NCBI GenBank assembly: GCA_030688605.1
Contig: JAUYJB010000010.1
Location: forward strand, 1-34,055
Direction: 5' to 3'
Length of the DNA: 34,055 nt
From: Hyphomicrobiales bacterium
GTDB taxonomy: Bacteria; Pseudomonadota; Alphaproteobacteria; Rhizobiales; NORP267
Part shown: piece by piece, positions 33,964 to 34,055 of the stretch
Numbering within the stretch: position 1 is the first letter of the stretch
Layout: every line of letters starts with the position of its first letter
Position numbers and translations under genes: made by a program
Notes under the pieces: generated by a model
Seen by the model: the letters and a program-made list of their open reading frames with translations, nothing else
Told to the model about the DNA's origin: nothing
The model's database searches: none

Positions 33964-34055
33964 ATGTACAACGTCAGATCGTTCGCACGGGCCGTCCTGT
34001 TCCCGATCGGGATTTTGGGCCTTTCCGTGCTCCCGGCCTACGCCCAGGAGGTTGC
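33964..34055 (+). CDS. amtB: Ammonium transporter AmtB, N-terminus (runs off window)
   Basis: Only 30 codons are present. They encode a signal-peptide-like start, MYNVRSFARAVLFPIGILGL through LPAYAQEV, with a basic n-region, a hydrophobic core and an AYA signal peptidase site. Proteobacterial AmtB proteins are made with such a cleavable leader. AAGGAGA lies 8 nt before the ATG, and glnK is immediately upstream. The identification rests mainly on the glnK linkage; the transporter body is outside the window. Confidence 0.8.
   Translation, partial: MYNVRSFARAVLFPIGILGLSVLPAYAQEV

Overview
The window is chromosomal DNA from a high-GC alphaproteobacterium, most likely of the order Hyphomicrobiales (Rhizobiales). 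The evidence is gene content and order: citrate synthase, gltX, comEC, lexA, moeA, moaC and trpC-D-G-E, then a PpiD-type foldase, tpiA, secG, pyrG, kdsA and eno, then ubiH-like, tesB, glnK and amtB. Codons are strongly G/C-ending, and the lexA promoter carries an alphaproteobacterial GTTC-N7-GTTC SOS box. No prophage, CRISPR array, rRNA, tRNA or complete transposase gene was seen.

Layout. 1-6103: the start of gltA (-), gltX (-), a glutaminyl-tRNA synthetase gene (+) next to gltX, and comEC (+). 6257-11372: lexA (-), an inserted SDR-marR-flavin oxidoreductase operon (-), and moeA/moaC (-). 11859-17935: trp genes (-), with trpE separated from trpG by a rhodanese gene, an M28 peptidase gene and a 74-bp perfect palindrome. 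18099-23305: PpiD-like foldase (-), then tpiA, secG and pyrG (+). 23347-27835: an accessory stretch with a membrane-protein locus split by an in-frame TAA (-), an orphan endonuclease/exonuclease/phosphatase protein (+), kdsA (+), a DUF1835-like gene (-), and queF (-) carrying an in-frame TGA exactly at a conserved cysteine codon. 28000-31039: eno (+), then two gene-free stretches of repeats around an exported metallo-beta-lactamase-fold protein (-). 31040-34055: a UbiH-family monooxygenase (-), tesB (+), glnK (+) and the first 30 codons of amtB (+).

Function. Most genes are housekeeping: TCA entry, Glu/Gln tRNA charging, tryptophan and molybdenum cofactor synthesis, glycolysis, CTP and KDO synthesis, secretion, ubiquinone-type hydroxylation, queuosine synthesis and nitrogen sensing. 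The accessory genes look inserted into this backbone. The SDR-marR-oxidoreductase operon has tight coupling and a 14-bp palindrome in front, so it looks like a self-regulated catabolic or redox module. Its oxidoreductase carries an unusual C-terminal fibronectin type III domain.

Repeats. Intergenic DNA holds several dispersed palindromic families: a CTAG-ended family (a 74-bp perfect hairpin and a related 268-bp element), a two-copy ~127-bp mosaic element, and GC-rich hairpin elements next to the trp genes. The items most worth checking are the queF TGA, the split membrane gene, the oxidoreductase-FnIII fusion, and the CTAG elements.
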